NCBI RefSeq assembly: GCF_018531495.1
Contig: NZ_JAHDTI010000009.1
Span: 434,001 to 498,000, forward strand
DNA: 64,000 nt
Reading direction: 5' to 3'
From: Nonomuraea sediminis
GTDB taxonomy: Bacteria > Actinomycetota > Actinomycetes > Streptosporangiales > Streptosporangiaceae
Made by a program: the position numbers and the translations under genes. Positions 44,189 to 52,449 of the stretch are shown here, piece by piece. Numbering within the stretch: position 1 is the stretch's first letter; every line of letters begins with the position of its first letter. The notes beneath the pieces were generated by a model. It was not told where the DNA came from and searched no databases. It saw only the letters and a list, made by a program, of their open reading frames with translations.

Positions 44189-45304
44189 GTGGGCACACCG
44201 GTGATCGTCGAGGCCGTCCGTACTCCGATCGGCAAGCGCAACGGCTGGCTGTCGGGGCTCAAGCCCCAGCAGGTGCTCGCCGCGGCGATGAACGGCGTGG
44301 TCGAGCGGGCCGGCATCGACCCGGCCGTCGTCGGCCAGGTGTTCGCCGGGTGCGTGACCCAGGCGGGCGAGCAGGGCGGCCACGTCGGGCGCTACTCGTG
44401 GCTGTATGCCGGGCTGCCCTACCAGACCGGGGTGACGACGCTCGACGCCCAGTGCGGCTCGTCGCAGCAGGCCGTCCACCTGGCCGCGGCGATGATCCAG
44501 GCGGGCGTGATCGACGTGGCGATCGGCTGCGGGGTCGAGGTGATGAGCCGGGCGCCGCTCGGCAGCAACGTGCTGCCCGCCAAGCCGCGACCCGACGACT
44601 GGAGCATCGACATGCCCGACCAGTTCACCGCGGCGGAGCGGATCGCCGCGAGGCGGGGACTCACCAGGGAGCGGCTCGACTGGTTCGGCGCGCGCTCGCA
44701 GCAACTGGCCGCCAAGGCGTGGGCCGACGGCCGCTTCGAGCGCGAGATCATCCCGATCGGCGACGTCCGCAGGGACCAGGGCCTGCGCGAGACCACGGCC
44801 GAGAGCCTGGCCGCGCTCAAGCCGGTCATGCCCGACGCCCTGCACACCGCCGGCACCTCCTCGCAGATCTCCGACGGCGCCGCCGCCGTCCTGCTGATGA
44901 GCTCACAGAAGGCCCGCGAGTACGGCCTGCGGCCCCGGGCCCGCATCCTGGCCCAGGCCCTCGTCGGCGCGGAGCCGTACTACCACCTCGACGGGCCGGT
45001 GGACGCCACGGCCAAGGTCCTGACGGCGGCGGGCATGACGATGGCGGACATCGACAGGTTCGAGGTGAACGAGGCCTTCGCCTCGGTGGTGCTGTCGTGG
45101 GCGAGCGTCCACGAGCCGGACTTCGACCGGGTCAACGTCAACGGCGGCGCGATCGCGCTCGGCCATCCCGTCGGGGCCACCGGGGCCAGGCTGATCACCA
45201 CGGCCCTGCACGAGCTGGAGCGCTCGGAGTCATCCACGGCGCTGGTCACGATGTGCGCGGGAGGGGCGCTGGCCACGGCGGCGATCCTGGAGCGGGTGGC
45301 GTGA
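44189..45304 (+). CDS. fadA5: Steroid beta-ketoacyl-CoA thiolase FadA5
   Basis: A 371-residue thiolase. It follows mycobacterial FadA5 closely: V-I-V-E-A-V-R-T-P-I-G-K-R-N-G-W-L-S-G-L, T-A-G-T-S-S-Q-I-S-D-G, Q-A-L-V-G-A-E-P-Y-Y-H-L-D-G-P and N-E-A-F-A-S-V-V-L-S-W. Catalytic residues are C89 (D-A-Q-C-G-S), H326 (A-L-G-H-P-V-G) and C356 (T-M-C-A-G-G). FadA5 removes acetyl-CoA during degradation of the cholesterol side chain. The GTG start has GGAGG at 44179-44183, and a KstR-type site lies upstream. It is about 20 residues shorter than the mycobacterial enzyme, mainly in the variable lid. Confidence 0.93.
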   Translation: MGTPVIVEAVRTPIGKRNGWLSGLKPQQVLAAAMNGVVERAGIDPAVVGQVFAGCVTQAGEQGGHVGRYSWLYAGLPYQTGVTTLDAQCGSSQQAVHLAAAMIQAGVIDVAIGCGVEVMSRAPLGSNVLPAKPRPDDWSIDMPDQFTAAERIAARRGLTRERLDWFGARSQQLAAKAWADGRFEREIIPIGDVRRDQGLRETTAESLAALKPVMPDALHTAGTSSQISDGAAAVLLMSSQKAREYGLRPRARILAQALVGAEPYYHLDGPVDATAKVLTAAGMTMADIDRFEVNEAFASVVLSWASVHEPDFDRVNVNGGAIALGHPVGATGARLITTALHELERSESSTALVTMCAGGALATAAILERVA

Positions 45305-45350
45305 AATCCGCTGGCCGCCGCACCGCCCTCTCAGCCAGACTCGGAGCACG

Positions 45351-46373
45351 ATGAAGACGTCGCGGCGGCAGCCGTACTCACAGCAGAGACCGCAGGACCT
45401 CGGGGACGGCGTGTGGAGCGTGCCGGTGCCCATTCCCGGCAATCCGCTCGGCTACACGCTCGTCTACGCGATCGAGTCGCCCAGAGGGCCGGTGCTGATC
45501 GACGCAGGGTGGAACCATCCGGACGCCTGGGCCGCCCTGCGCGACGGGCTGGCCGCGCTCGGCCTGGACGTCTCGGACGTGAGCGGGGTGGTCGTCACCC
45601 ATTTCCATCCCGACCACGCGGGCCTCGCCGGGCAGGTCAGGGAGGCCTCCGGCGCCTGGATCACCATGCACGAGGCCGACGCGGCACTGGTCAGGCTGAT
45701 GCACTCCTTCGCCGACGGCGAGCACCGCAGCTTCCAGGCCGACATGCTGCGGCGGGCGGGCGCCGGCGAGGACGCCGAGGCGGCCACCGAAAGCAGGCTC
45801 TCCCCGCCCGCGCTGCCCGACCGGGAGCTGCGCGACGGCGACCTGGTGGAGCTGCAGGGCAGGAAGCTGCGCGCCGTGCACACCCCCGGGCACACGCCAG
45901 GACACGTGTGCCTGCACCTGGAGGACGCCGACCGCCTGTTCACCGGCGACCACGTCCTCCCCGACATCACCCCCCACATCGGGATCTATCCCTACGACCG
46001 GGATGACATCGATCCTTTGGGGGATTTCCTGGAGTCTCTTGAGCGGGTCCGCGCACTGGGCCCACTCGACGCGCTCCCCGCACATGAGTGGATATTTCCG
46101 GATGTGGCCGCGCGCGCGGCCGAGATCCGCCACCATCACGAGGACAAGCTCGTGCGGCTGGCGGCCCTGCTGGCCGAGCGGGCGGAGCCGCTGACCATCT
46201 GGGAGACCGCCGCGATGATGACGTGGAACAGGCCGTGGGACCAGCTGTCCCCCATGCTGCGCGGCATGGCGGCCGGGGAGGCCGCCGCCCATCTGCGCGC
46301 CCTCGAGGTGCGCGGCGCGGTCGGGCGCCTGGCCGGTGTCGATCCCGTGCGCTTCCAGGCTCTAGACTCATAG
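45351..46373 (+). CDS. Metallo-beta-lactamase-fold hydrolase
   Basis: A 340-residue MBL-fold protein with the zinc motif T-H-F-H-P-D-H-A-G, a third ligand region H-T-P-G-H-T-P-G-H and F-T-G-D-H-V-L. The C-terminal ~80 residues (E-D-K-L-V-R-L-A-A-L-L-A-E-R) match the winged-helix tail seen in LACTB2-like hydrolases. It could be a thioesterase or lactonase, but the substrate is not evident. It starts 46 bp after fadA5, with GGAG upstream, so it may be in the KstR-controlled transcript. Its stop codon begins the GntR operator. Confidence 0.87.
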   Translation: MKTSRRQPYSQQRPQDLGDGVWSVPVPIPGNPLGYTLVYAIESPRGPVLIDAGWNHPDAWAALRDGLAALGLDVSDVSGVVVTHFHPDHAGLAGQVREASGAWITMHEADAALVRLMHSFADGEHRSFQADMLRRAGAGEDAEAATESRLSPPALPDRELRDGDLVELQGRKLRAVHTPGHTPGHVCLHLEDADRLFTGDHVLPDITPHIGIYPYDRDDIDPLGDFLESLERVRALGPLDALPAHEWIFPDVAARAAEIRHHHEDKLVRLAALLAERAEPLTIWETAAMMTWNRPWDQLSPMLRGMAAGEAAAHLRALEVRGAVGRLAGVDPVRFQALDS

Positions 46374-46387
46374 ACATCCGATGTCTA
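46371..46387. promoter_or_regulatory. GntR-type palindromic operator at the gntR start
   Basis: TAGACATCCGATGTCTA is a perfect odd-centre palindrome with 8-bp arms. It covers the stop codon of the metallo-hydrolase gene and lies just before the GntR coding start, as expected for autoregulation. A 15/17 match lies upstream of the deoxysugar operon at 56358-56374. Confidence 0.75.
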
Positions 46388-46398
46388 GGGAGAAGAGC

Positions 46399-47073
46399 GT
46401 GGCGGTCACCGACGCGGCGATCGACAAGATCAAGCAAATGATCCTCTCGGGCGAGCTCGCCCCGGGCGACCGGCTGCCCAAGGAAGCCGACCTCGCCGAG
46501 CGGCTCGGCCTGTCGCGCAACTCGCTGCGCGAGGCGGTGCGCGCGCTCGCGCTCATCAACGTGCTCGACGTACGGCAGGGCGACGGCACCTATGTCACCA
46601 GCCTGGAGCCGCACCTGCTGCTCGACACCATGTCGTTCGTGCTCGACCTGCACCGCGACGACACGGTGCTGCAGTTCTTCGAGGTGCGCAGGATCCTGGA
46701 GCCCGCCGCGACGGCGATGGCGACCAAGCTGATGACGGACGAGGAGATCGACGAGCTGCGCGTCATCCTGGAGTCGCTGCCCGCCGAGCCCACGATCGAG
46801 GAGCTCGTGGCCAACGACCTGCGCTTCCACCAGCGCATCGCGCAAGGCTCGGGCAACAGCGTGCTGTGCTCGTTCATCGAGAGCCTGTCGGGTCCGACCA
46901 CCCGGGCCAGGATCTGGCGCGGCCTCACGCAGGAGGGCGCGCTGGAGAAGACGATGGAGCAGCACACCGCGATCTACGAGGCCATGGCCACCCGCCAAGC
47001 GGACGTCGCCCGCTCCTGGGCCACCGTCCACATAGCCGGAGTCGAATCCTGGCTCCGCCACGCGCTCGCCTGA
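46399..47073 (+). CDS. FadR-subfamily GntR regulator
   Basis: A protein of 224 residues (230 if the ATG at 46381 is used). The winged helix has I-L-S-G-E-L-A-P-G-D-R-L-P-K-E-A-D-L-A-E-R-L-G-L-S-R-N-S-L-R-E-A. The C-terminal FCD helical domain has the metal/ligand pattern E-V-R-R-I-L-E-P, D-L-R-F-H-Q-R-I and E-Q-H-T-A-I-Y-E-A. GTG at 46399 is preferred because AGGGAG lies at 46386-46391 and the ATG at 46381 falls inside the operator palindrome. The operator copy before the 6-deoxysugar operon suggests that pathway as its target, with a sugar acid as inducer (inference). Confidence 0.88.
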   Translation: MAVTDAAIDKIKQMILSGELAPGDRLPKEADLAERLGLSRNSLREAVRALALINVLDVRQGDGTYVTSLEPHLLLDTMSFVLDLHRDDTVLQFFEVRRILEPAATAMATKLMTDEEIDELRVILESLPAEPTIEELVANDLRFHQRIAQGSGNSVLCSFIESLSGPTTRARIWRGLTQEGALEKTMEQHTAIYEAMATRQADVARSWATVHIAGVESWLRHALA

Positions 47074-47089
47074 CGGGTATAGGCCCTTC

Positions 47090-48034
47090 GTGGGCGACAA
47101 ACTGGAGAAGTACCGCAGCAAGCGTGACCCGGCACGCACCCCCGAACCGATCCCCGAGGCCGAGCATCCCGGCGACGGCAACGCCTACGTGATCCACGAG
47201 CACCACGCGCGTGCCCTCCACTGGGACCTGCGGCTGGAGCGCGACGGCGTGCTGGCCTGCTGGGCGATCCCCAAGGGCCTGCCGCAGGACCCCGGCACCA
47301 ACCACCTGGCCGTGCACACGGAGGACCACCCGATCGAGTACCTGGACTTCTCCGGCGAGATCCCCGAGGGCGAGTACGGCGGCGGCGCCATGACCGTCTG
47401 GGACCGCGGCGTCTACGAGGCGGAGAAGTGGTCCGACCGCGAGGTGAAGGTGGTCCTGCACGGCGAGCGCGTCTCGGGCCGGTTCGCGCTGTTCCAGACC
47501 AGGGGCAAGGACTGGATGATCCACCTGATGGGCGCCGCCACGCGCGATCCGCTGCCGCCGCTGGAGCCCATGCTGCCGGTCGAGCGCGCCAAGCCGCCCA
47601 AGGACGCCGGCGCCTACGCCTTCGAGTTCGCCTGGGGCGGGCAGCGCCTGCTGGTCCCCATCGAGGGCGGCCGCACGGAGGCGGCCCGCGACCATCCCTG
47701 GCTCCGCCCCCTGGCGGCCTCCTTCGGCACGCGCACCTCGATCCTGGACGGCGAGATCGTCACCCTCTCGGGGACGCAGGTCTTCGTGGCCTACGACCTG
47801 CTCTACGACGACGGCCGCTCGCTGACCGCCGAGCCGTACACCGCGCGACGCGAGGCACTGGACGCGCTGGGCCTCACGGGGCCTCGCTGGCAGACGGCGC
47901 CCTCCTGGCCCGGCGATCCGCAGCCCGTCCTGCGCACGGCCCGCGACCAGCACCTGCCCGGCATCCTCGCCAAGCGTCTGTCCTCCCCCTACGAACCCGG
48001 CGCTTCCAAGTCCTGGCTCTACATCCCCACCTAG
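47090..48034 (+). CDS. LigD-type 3'-phosphoesterase fused to a ligase domain lacking the catalytic Lys
   Basis: A 314-residue protein. Residues ~30-150 are the LigD phosphoesterase (PE) domain with H39, H44, D46 and R48 in H-H-A-R-A-L-H-W-D-L-R-L, plus H76 and H80 in H-T-E-D-H. Residues ~160-314 match an ATP-dependent ligase nucleotidyltransferase: I-L-D-G-E-I-V, A-Y-D-L-L-Y-D-D-G-R-S-L, I-L-A-K-R. Motif I, normally E-x-K-x-D-G, reads E179-F-A181-W-G183-G. The AMP-accepting Lys and the Asp are gone, and the last motif ends W-L-Y not W-L-K. End trimming without ligation is the likely activity. The GTG start at 47090 has only a weak binding site. No Ku gene is nearby. Confidence 0.85.
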   Translation: MGDKLEKYRSKRDPARTPEPIPEAEHPGDGNAYVIHEHHARALHWDLRLERDGVLACWAIPKGLPQDPGTNHLAVHTEDHPIEYLDFSGEIPEGEYGGGAMTVWDRGVYEAEKWSDREVKVVLHGERVSGRFALFQTRGKDWMIHLMGAATRDPLPPLEPMLPVERAKPPKDAGAYAFEFAWGGQRLLVPIEGGRTEAARDHPWLRPLAASFGTRTSILDGEIVTLSGTQVFVAYDLLYDDGRSLTAEPYTARREALDALGLTGPRWQTAPSWPGDPQPVLRTARDQHLPGILAKRLSSPYEPGASKSWLYIPT

Positions 48035-48612
48035 GAGAGCCCGCGTTCGAGCCGTTGGGAGCGGCGCCCGAGGGAGATCTTCAGCGGGATGAGGACGAGC
48101 CAGACGAGCTCGGCGTAGCCGGACAGGACGAAGGCCAGCGGGATCGTGACGGCGAAGACCGCGACCGTGCCGCCGAGGTCCAGGGCCCAGCTGCGGATGA
48201 GCGCAGGCGGCATCTGCCGGTGGGTGTGGCCGGGGCGCTTCCAGACGGCGAGAAGGAGGGCGAGCTGGGCTCCGGTGGCGAGGGCGACGGCGGCCGAGTA
48301 GATCGCCACGGCTTGGGGCTGGTCACCGTACTCGGCCAGGAGCGAGGTGGGGAAGGGCAGGAGCGCCACCAGGCCGAGCCCGAGCAGCGAGACGTTGATC
48401 GTGACGTCGTCCACGCGCACGGTGTGGAGGAAGATGCGGCGGTTGGCACGCCACAGGGCCGCGATGACCAGGAAGCTCAGCGCGTAGGCGCCGATCTTCG
48501 GCAGTACGGCGTGCAGCGCGGCCGCGAACTCCGCCGGGGACAGGTCGGCGCCGACGGAGATGTCCAGCGCCAGGAGCGTGGCCGCGATGGCGTAGACGCC
48601 GTCCGTGAGCAC
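48031..48612 (-). CDS. TMEM175-family (DUF1211) potassium channel-like protein
   Basis: A protein of about 193 residues with six hydrophobic helices. The first contains L-T-D-G-V-Y-A-I-A-A-T-L-L-A-L-D-I, the bacterial TMEM175 selectivity helix (usually F-S-D-G). A middle W-R-A-N-R-R-I-F and L-L-P-F-P-T-S-L-L also fit. These form potassium-permeable channels as tetramers. The start is uncertain: GTG at complement 48610-48612 is the only standard start seen, but the frame stays open upstream with plausible residues and no ribosome binding site. Its TAG stop shares CTAG (48031-48034) with the convergent LigD-like gene. Confidence 0.78.
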   Translation of the reverse strand: MLTDGVYAIAATLLALDISVGADLSPAEFAAALHAVLPKIGAYALSFLVIAALWRANRRIFLHTVRVDDVTINVSLLGLGLVALLPFPTSLLAEYGDQPQAVAIYSAAVALATGAQLALLLAVWKRPGHTHRQMPPALIRSWALDLGGTVAVFAVTIPLAFVLSGYAELVWLVLIPLKISLGRRSQRLERGLS

Positions 48613-48647
48613 CAGCAGCCGATCGGGCTCGGCGGCCCTCGAGCCCG

Positions 48648-48746
48648 TCAGTGGTGGAACCCCTTCCTGAGGTGGTCGGGCGGCGTCCCCCTGGTCAGCC
48701 GCTCGACGCTCAAGGCGGACTTCGCGGACTCTTTGTGCAGAGCCAT
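48648..48746 (-). CDS. Possible 32-residue small protein
   Basis: An ORF from ATG (complement 48744-48746) to TGA encodes a basic 32-residue peptide beginning M-A-L-H-K-E-S-A-K-S and ending H-L-R-K-G-F-H-H. Nearly all codons end in G or C, as in real genes here, and it follows the aldo/keto reductase gene by 31 bp on the same strand. There is no clear ribosome binding site and no known family. It could equally be the remnant of a longer frame. Confidence 0.3.
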   Translation of the reverse strand: MALHKESAKSALSVERLTRGTPPDHLRKGFHH

Positions 48747-48777
48747 GCCGAGGGGCGTTCCCCGTTTCTGGATGTCG

Positions 48778-49689
48778 TCAACTACCGACTGTTTCCAGCT
48801 CTGCCCAAAGCTCCTCGGGGATCTCCCGCTCCCACAGCGCGGCGTTGGTCCTGACCTCCTCGGGCGAGCGGGCGCCGAGCACGATCGAGGCCACCGCCGG
48901 GTGCCGCAGCGGGAAGGCCATCGCGGCCTGCGGCAGGCTGACGCCGTACGACTCGCAGATCTTCGCGATCTTCCTGGCCAGGTCCACGATGGGCTCAGGC
49001 GCGGGCACGTAGTCGAAGGTCGTGCCGGGCGTGGACGTGGCCAGCATGCCGCTGTTGAACACCCCCGCCGCCAGCACCCGCACGCCGCGCTCGGCGCACA
49101 GGTCGAGCAGCGGCAGTCCCGACCTGTCGAGCAGCGTGTACCGCCCGGCCAGCATGATCACGTCGAGGTCGGTCTCCCTGACGAAGCGCGCCGGGATCCG
49201 CCACTGGTTCATCCCCACGCCGACCGCGCCGATGACGCCCTGGTCCCGCAGCTCGGCCAGCGCCGGGTAGGCCTCGTCGAGCGCCTGCTCCACGTGGTCG
49301 TCGGGGTCGTGGATGAGCGCGATGTCGATCCTCGGTACGGCCAGCCGTTCGAGAGACTCCTCCAGCGACCGCAGGACCCCGTCGCGCGAGAAGTCCCAGG
49401 TGCGCCGCAGGTCAGACACGATGTCGAACCCGTCGGGGTCCGGGCCGGCCTCCCCGGGCACGAGCAGCCGTCCGACCTTGGTTGACAGCACGTATCCCGA
49501 GCGGTCGCGCAGCGCCTCGCCCAGGCGCCGCTCGGACAGGCCGAGCCCGTAGTGCGGCGCCGTGTCGAACAGCCGCACCCCGGCCTCCCACGCGGCGTCC
49601 ACGGTCGCGCGGGCCTGCTCGGGGCTGACCGCCCGGTACAGCCCGGCGATCGGCGCGGCACCGAACCCGTACGGCGGCAGCTCGATCAC
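48778..49689 (-). CDS. Aldo/keto reductase, probable L-fucose (aldose) 1-dehydrogenase
   Basis: A 303-residue aldo/keto reductase of the D-threo-aldose/L-fucose 1-dehydrogenase group. It has G-F-G-A-A-P-I-A-G-L-Y, L-F-D-T-A-P-H-Y-G-L-G-L-S-E (catalytic Asp and Tyr), S-T-K-V-G-R (Lys) and L-I-H-D-P-D-D-H. In 6-deoxysugar catabolism this enzyme oxidises the free sugar to the lactone. The GTG start overlaps the mutarotase stop (GTGA). Last enzyme gene of the coupled sugar operon, whose other enzymes define the pathway. Confidence 0.88.
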   Translation of the reverse strand: MIELPPYGFGAAPIAGLYRAVSPEQARATVDAAWEAGVRLFDTAPHYGLGLSERRLGEALRDRSGYVLSTKVGRLLVPGEAGPDPDGFDIVSDLRRTWDFSRDGVLRSLEESLERLAVPRIDIALIHDPDDHVEQALDEAYPALAELRDQGVIGAVGVGMNQWRIPARFVRETDLDVIMLAGRYTLLDRSGLPLLDLCAERGVRVLAAGVFNSGMLATSTPGTTFDYVPAPEPIVDLARKIAKICESYGVSLPQAAMAFPLRHPAVASIVLGARSPEEVRTNAALWEREIPEELWAELETVGS

Positions 49690-49991
49690 GTCATCTCCCA
49701 GACCAGCTTCAGCCCCGCGGAGCCCTTGTCGAAGTCGCCGTCCAGGAGGCGGTTCATCTGCTTCTGCCAGGCCTGGTCGGCCGGGTTGTCGCGCAGCGCC
49801 TCCTGCAGGGCGGCGTAGTCGTCGACCTCGACGACGTGGAACAGGTCCAGGCCGTCGCGGAAGATGCGCCACGAGCGCACGCCGTGCTCGCGCATGGCCG
49901 CCTCGAGCTCGGCCGGGATCGTGGCGTGCTCCCTGTCGTAGGTGTCCTCCATGCCGGGCTTGAGCCGGGTGTGCAGAGCCAGCCGTTCCAT
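49686..49991 (-). CDS. L-rhamnose/L-fucose-type mutarotase
   Basis: A 101-residue ferredoxin-like protein of the L-rhamnose mutarotase (YiiL/RhaM) family: H-T-R-L-K-P-G-M-E-D-T-Y-D-R-E-H near the start, W-R-I-F-R-D-G-L-D-L-F-H-V-V-E-V in the middle, and N-P-A-D-Q-A-W-Q. It interconverts the anomers of the imported sugar so that the dehydrogenase gets its preferred form. The ATG overlaps the permease stop by 4 bp. The partner enzymes point to L-fucose as at least one substrate. Confidence 0.9.
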   Translation of the reverse strand: MERLALHTRLKPGMEDTYDREHATIPAELEAAMREHGVRSWRIFRDGLDLFHVVEVDDYAALQEALRDNPADQAWQKQMNRLLDGDFDKGSAGLKLVWEMT

Positions 49992-50980
49992 CAGTCCTGC
50001 GCCTTTCCGCCCGCGATCCGGCTGATCATCAGCGCGATCAGGATGATGCAGCCGTAGACGACAGGCTGCCAGAAGCCGGAGACACCCTTCAGCGTGAGGA
50101 TGTTCTGCACCAGTCCGATCACCAGCACGCCGGTGAGTGCGCCGAGGATCGTGCCCTTGCCGCCGTCCATGCTGACGCCGCCGATGACGGCTGCCGCGAA
50201 CACCATGAAGATCCAGCCGACGCCCTGCCCGTTGCCGATGGCGCCCAGACGGCCGGTCTCCAGCACGCCGGCGAGCGCGGCCAGCACACCGCCGAGGATG
50301 AACACGCCCCACAGCACCCGGTCAACCCGGATACCGGCGGCCCTGGCGGCGTCGATGTTGCCGCCGATGGCGTACAGCGCGCGGCCGATCCGCAGGTAGC
50401 CCATGCCGAAGATGCCGAGCGCGAACAGCACGGCCGCGATCCAGATGGAGGCGGGCAGGCCGAACCAGACCGCGCTGCCCAGGTACAGGATCGAGTCGGG
50501 CAGTTGGAAGAGCGTCTTGCCCTGGGTCGGCCCCTGCAGGAGGCCGTGCACGATGATCAGCATGGCCAGCGTGACGATGAAGGCCGACAGCTGGAACCTG
50601 ATGATCAGGAACCCGTTGAACGCACCGACGGCCGCCCCGATCAGCAGGGCCAGCGGGATCACCAGCGCGCCGGGCAGGTTGAGGCCGAATCCGCCGGCCG
50701 CGGCGGGGATCACCAGCATCACGGCGAGTCCGGGGGCGGTGCCGACCGTCGACTCCAGTGACAGATCGAACTTGCCCGCGATCAGGATCATCGCCTCGGC
50801 CAGCACCAGCAGCGAGATCGAGGCCTGCTGCTGCAGCACGTTGGTCAGGTTGCCCGGCGTCAGGAACGTCGGGTCCAGGATCGCGCCCACCACGAGCAGC
50901 AGCGCGATCACCGGGACCAGCGTCAGGTCCCTGAACCTGGCGATCCGCACGCGGGGGGTGGGCGCAGTCAATGTGGTCAC
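49991..50980 (-). CDS. Sugar ABC transporter permease (RbsC/RhaPQ type)
   Basis: A 329-residue permease of the ribose/xylose family (BPD_transp_2) with about ten helices. It has E-A-M-I-L-I-A-G-K-F-D-L-S-L-E-S-T-V-G, F-N-G-F-L-I-I-R-F-Q-L-S-A-F-I-V-T-L, and G-G-N-I-D-A-A-R-A-A-G-I at the ATPase-contact loop. The GTG at complement 50978-50980 overlaps the ATPase stop. It forms a homodimer with the double ATPase and the lipoprotein encoded upstream. Confidence 0.92.
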   Translation of the reverse strand: MTTLTAPTPRVRIARFRDLTLVPVIALLLVVGAILDPTFLTPGNLTNVLQQQASISLLVLAEAMILIAGKFDLSLESTVGTAPGLAVMLVIPAAAGGFGLNLPGALVIPLALLIGAAVGAFNGFLIIRFQLSAFIVTLAMLIIVHGLLQGPTQGKTLFQLPDSILYLGSAVWFGLPASIWIAAVLFALGIFGMGYLRIGRALYAIGGNIDAARAAGIRVDRVLWGVFILGGVLAALAGVLETGRLGAIGNGQGVGWIFMVFAAAVIGGVSMDGGKGTILGALTGVLVIGLVQNILTLKGVSGFWQPVVYGCIILIALMISRIAGGKAQD

Positions 50981-52449
50981 TCTTCGATGCCTTCCATCAC
51001 GGCCACGAGCTCGTGGTCGGTCCAGCCACGTGGCACGTCCTTGACGACCCTGCCGTGGAACATCACCAGCACCCGGTCGCAGATCCGCAGGTCGTCCAGC
51101 TCGTCGGAGACCACCACGGCCCCCGCCCCGCGCTCGACCGCGTCCTCCACGGCGCCGAGCAGCGCCTGCTTGGCCTTCACGTCGACGCCGGCGGTCGGGT
51201 TGATCACGACCAGCGCGGACGGGTCGTCGACCAGCGCCCTGGCGAACACCACCTTCTGCGCGTTACCGCCGGACAGGTCGGCGACCGGCTGGTCGGGCCC
51301 CTCGGTCTTGATGTCCAGATCCCTGATCAGCTGTACGGCTTTCGCCCGGCGCCTGGCGGGGAGCACCAGGCCGAACCGGCCGAGCTTGCGGGCGATCGGG
51401 ATCGTGGCGTTCTCGCCCACCGACAGCAGGGGGACGAAGCCCTCGTGGTGGCGGTCCTCGGGGACGAAGCCGAGCCCGGCCTGCAGGGCGGCGGGAACGT
51501 CGCCTGGCTTCACACTCTTGCCGTTGATCGTCACCGTGCCCGCGTCCGGCTTGCGGAGGCCTACCAGGGTTTCCGCGACGCTGACCTTGCCGCTGCTGCC
51601 GGAACCGGCCAGGCCTACGACCTCTCCCGATTTAACGGAAATATCAACATCGGTGTAGCGGCCTGCCAGCGACAGGCGCTCCCCCGCCAGGACCACGTTC
51701 GTGCCCGCCGTACGGGGGCGGGACTCGTAGGCCTGGGTGGCCTCGCCGGTCATGGCCGCGACGAGCTCGTCGTGCGGCAGGTCCGCGACCGGTTTGGTGA
51801 GCACGTGGCGGGCGTCGCGGAAGACCGTGACGCTCTGGCAGATCTCATACACCTCGTCCAGGTGGTGCGAGATGTACATCATCGTCACGCCCTGCTCGCG
51901 CAGCGCCCGCATGCGGGTGAACAGGCGCTCGATGGCCGGGCCGTCCAGTCTGGCCGTCGGCTCGTCGAGGATGATGAACTTCGCGCCGAACGACAGCGCG
52001 CGGGCGATCTCCAGCAGCTGGCGCTGCTCCACGCTCAGCGAGCCGGCCAGCGCCTCGGCGTCGACGTCGACCTCGTAGGTGGCCAGCACCTCGCGGGCCC
52101 TGGCGCGCAGGTCGCGCCAGTTGACGTAGGTGCCCTGCCGGTTGAGGAAGAGGTTCTCCGCGACGGTCAGCGCGGGGATGATCGTGGACTTCTGGTAGAC
52201 GCAGGCCACGCGCTGCCGCCATGCGTCCCTGTCGGCGAGGGCGGGCGCCGCCTCTCCCGAGTACAGCACCTCGCCCTCGTCAGGTCGCTGGAGCCCGGTG
52301 AGGATCGACACCAGGGTGGACTTCCCCGCGCCGTTCCTGCCGACGAGCGCGCGGGTCTCGCCCTCGGCGATCTCGATGCCCGCGCCGTTCAGCGCGGTCG
52401 TCGGACCAAAGCGCTTCGTGACATTTAGGGCTTCAACGTGATTTTTCAT
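50977..52449 (-). CDS. Sugar ABC transporter ATPase (double-domain)
   Basis: A 490-residue ATPase with two nucleotide-binding domains, as in RbsA/XylG. The first has Walker A G-R-N-G-A-G-K-S, signature L-S-V-E-Q-R-Q-L-L-E and Walker B F-I-I-L-D-E-P-T. The second is degenerate at Walker A (G-S-G-S-S-G-K-V-S) but keeps L-S-G-G-N-A-Q-K-V. This asymmetry is usual in the family. The ATG at complement 52447-52449 overlaps the binding protein stop (TAATG); an in-frame start seven codons earlier is inside that gene. Confidence 0.93.
   Translation of the reverse strand: MKNHVEALNVTKRFGPTTALNGAGIEIAEGETRALVGRNGAGKSTLVSILTGLQRPDEGEVLYSGEAAPALADRDAWRQRVACVYQKSTIIPALTVAENLFLNRQGTYVNWRDLRARAREVLATYEVDVDAEALAGSLSVEQRQLLEIARALSFGAKFIILDEPTARLDGPAIERLFTRMRALREQGVTMMYISHHLDEVYEICQSVTVFRDARHVLTKPVADLPHDELVAAMTGEATQAYESRPRTAGTNVVLAGERLSLAGRYTDVDISVKSGEVVGLAGSGSSGKVSVAETLVGLRKPDAGTVTINGKSVKPGDVPAALQAGLGFVPEDRHHEGFVPLLSVGENATIPIARKLGRFGLVLPARRRAKAVQLIRDLDIKTEGPDQPVADLSGGNAQKVVFARALVDDPSALVVINPTAGVDVKAKQALLGAVEDAVERGAGAVVVSDELDDLRICDRVLVMFHGRVVKDVPRGWTDHELVAVMEGIEE

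Noticed and set aside
47090..48034. Complete bacterial NHEJ ligase LigD
   Set aside because: There is no polymerase domain, the ligase lysine is missing, and no Ku gene is adjacent.
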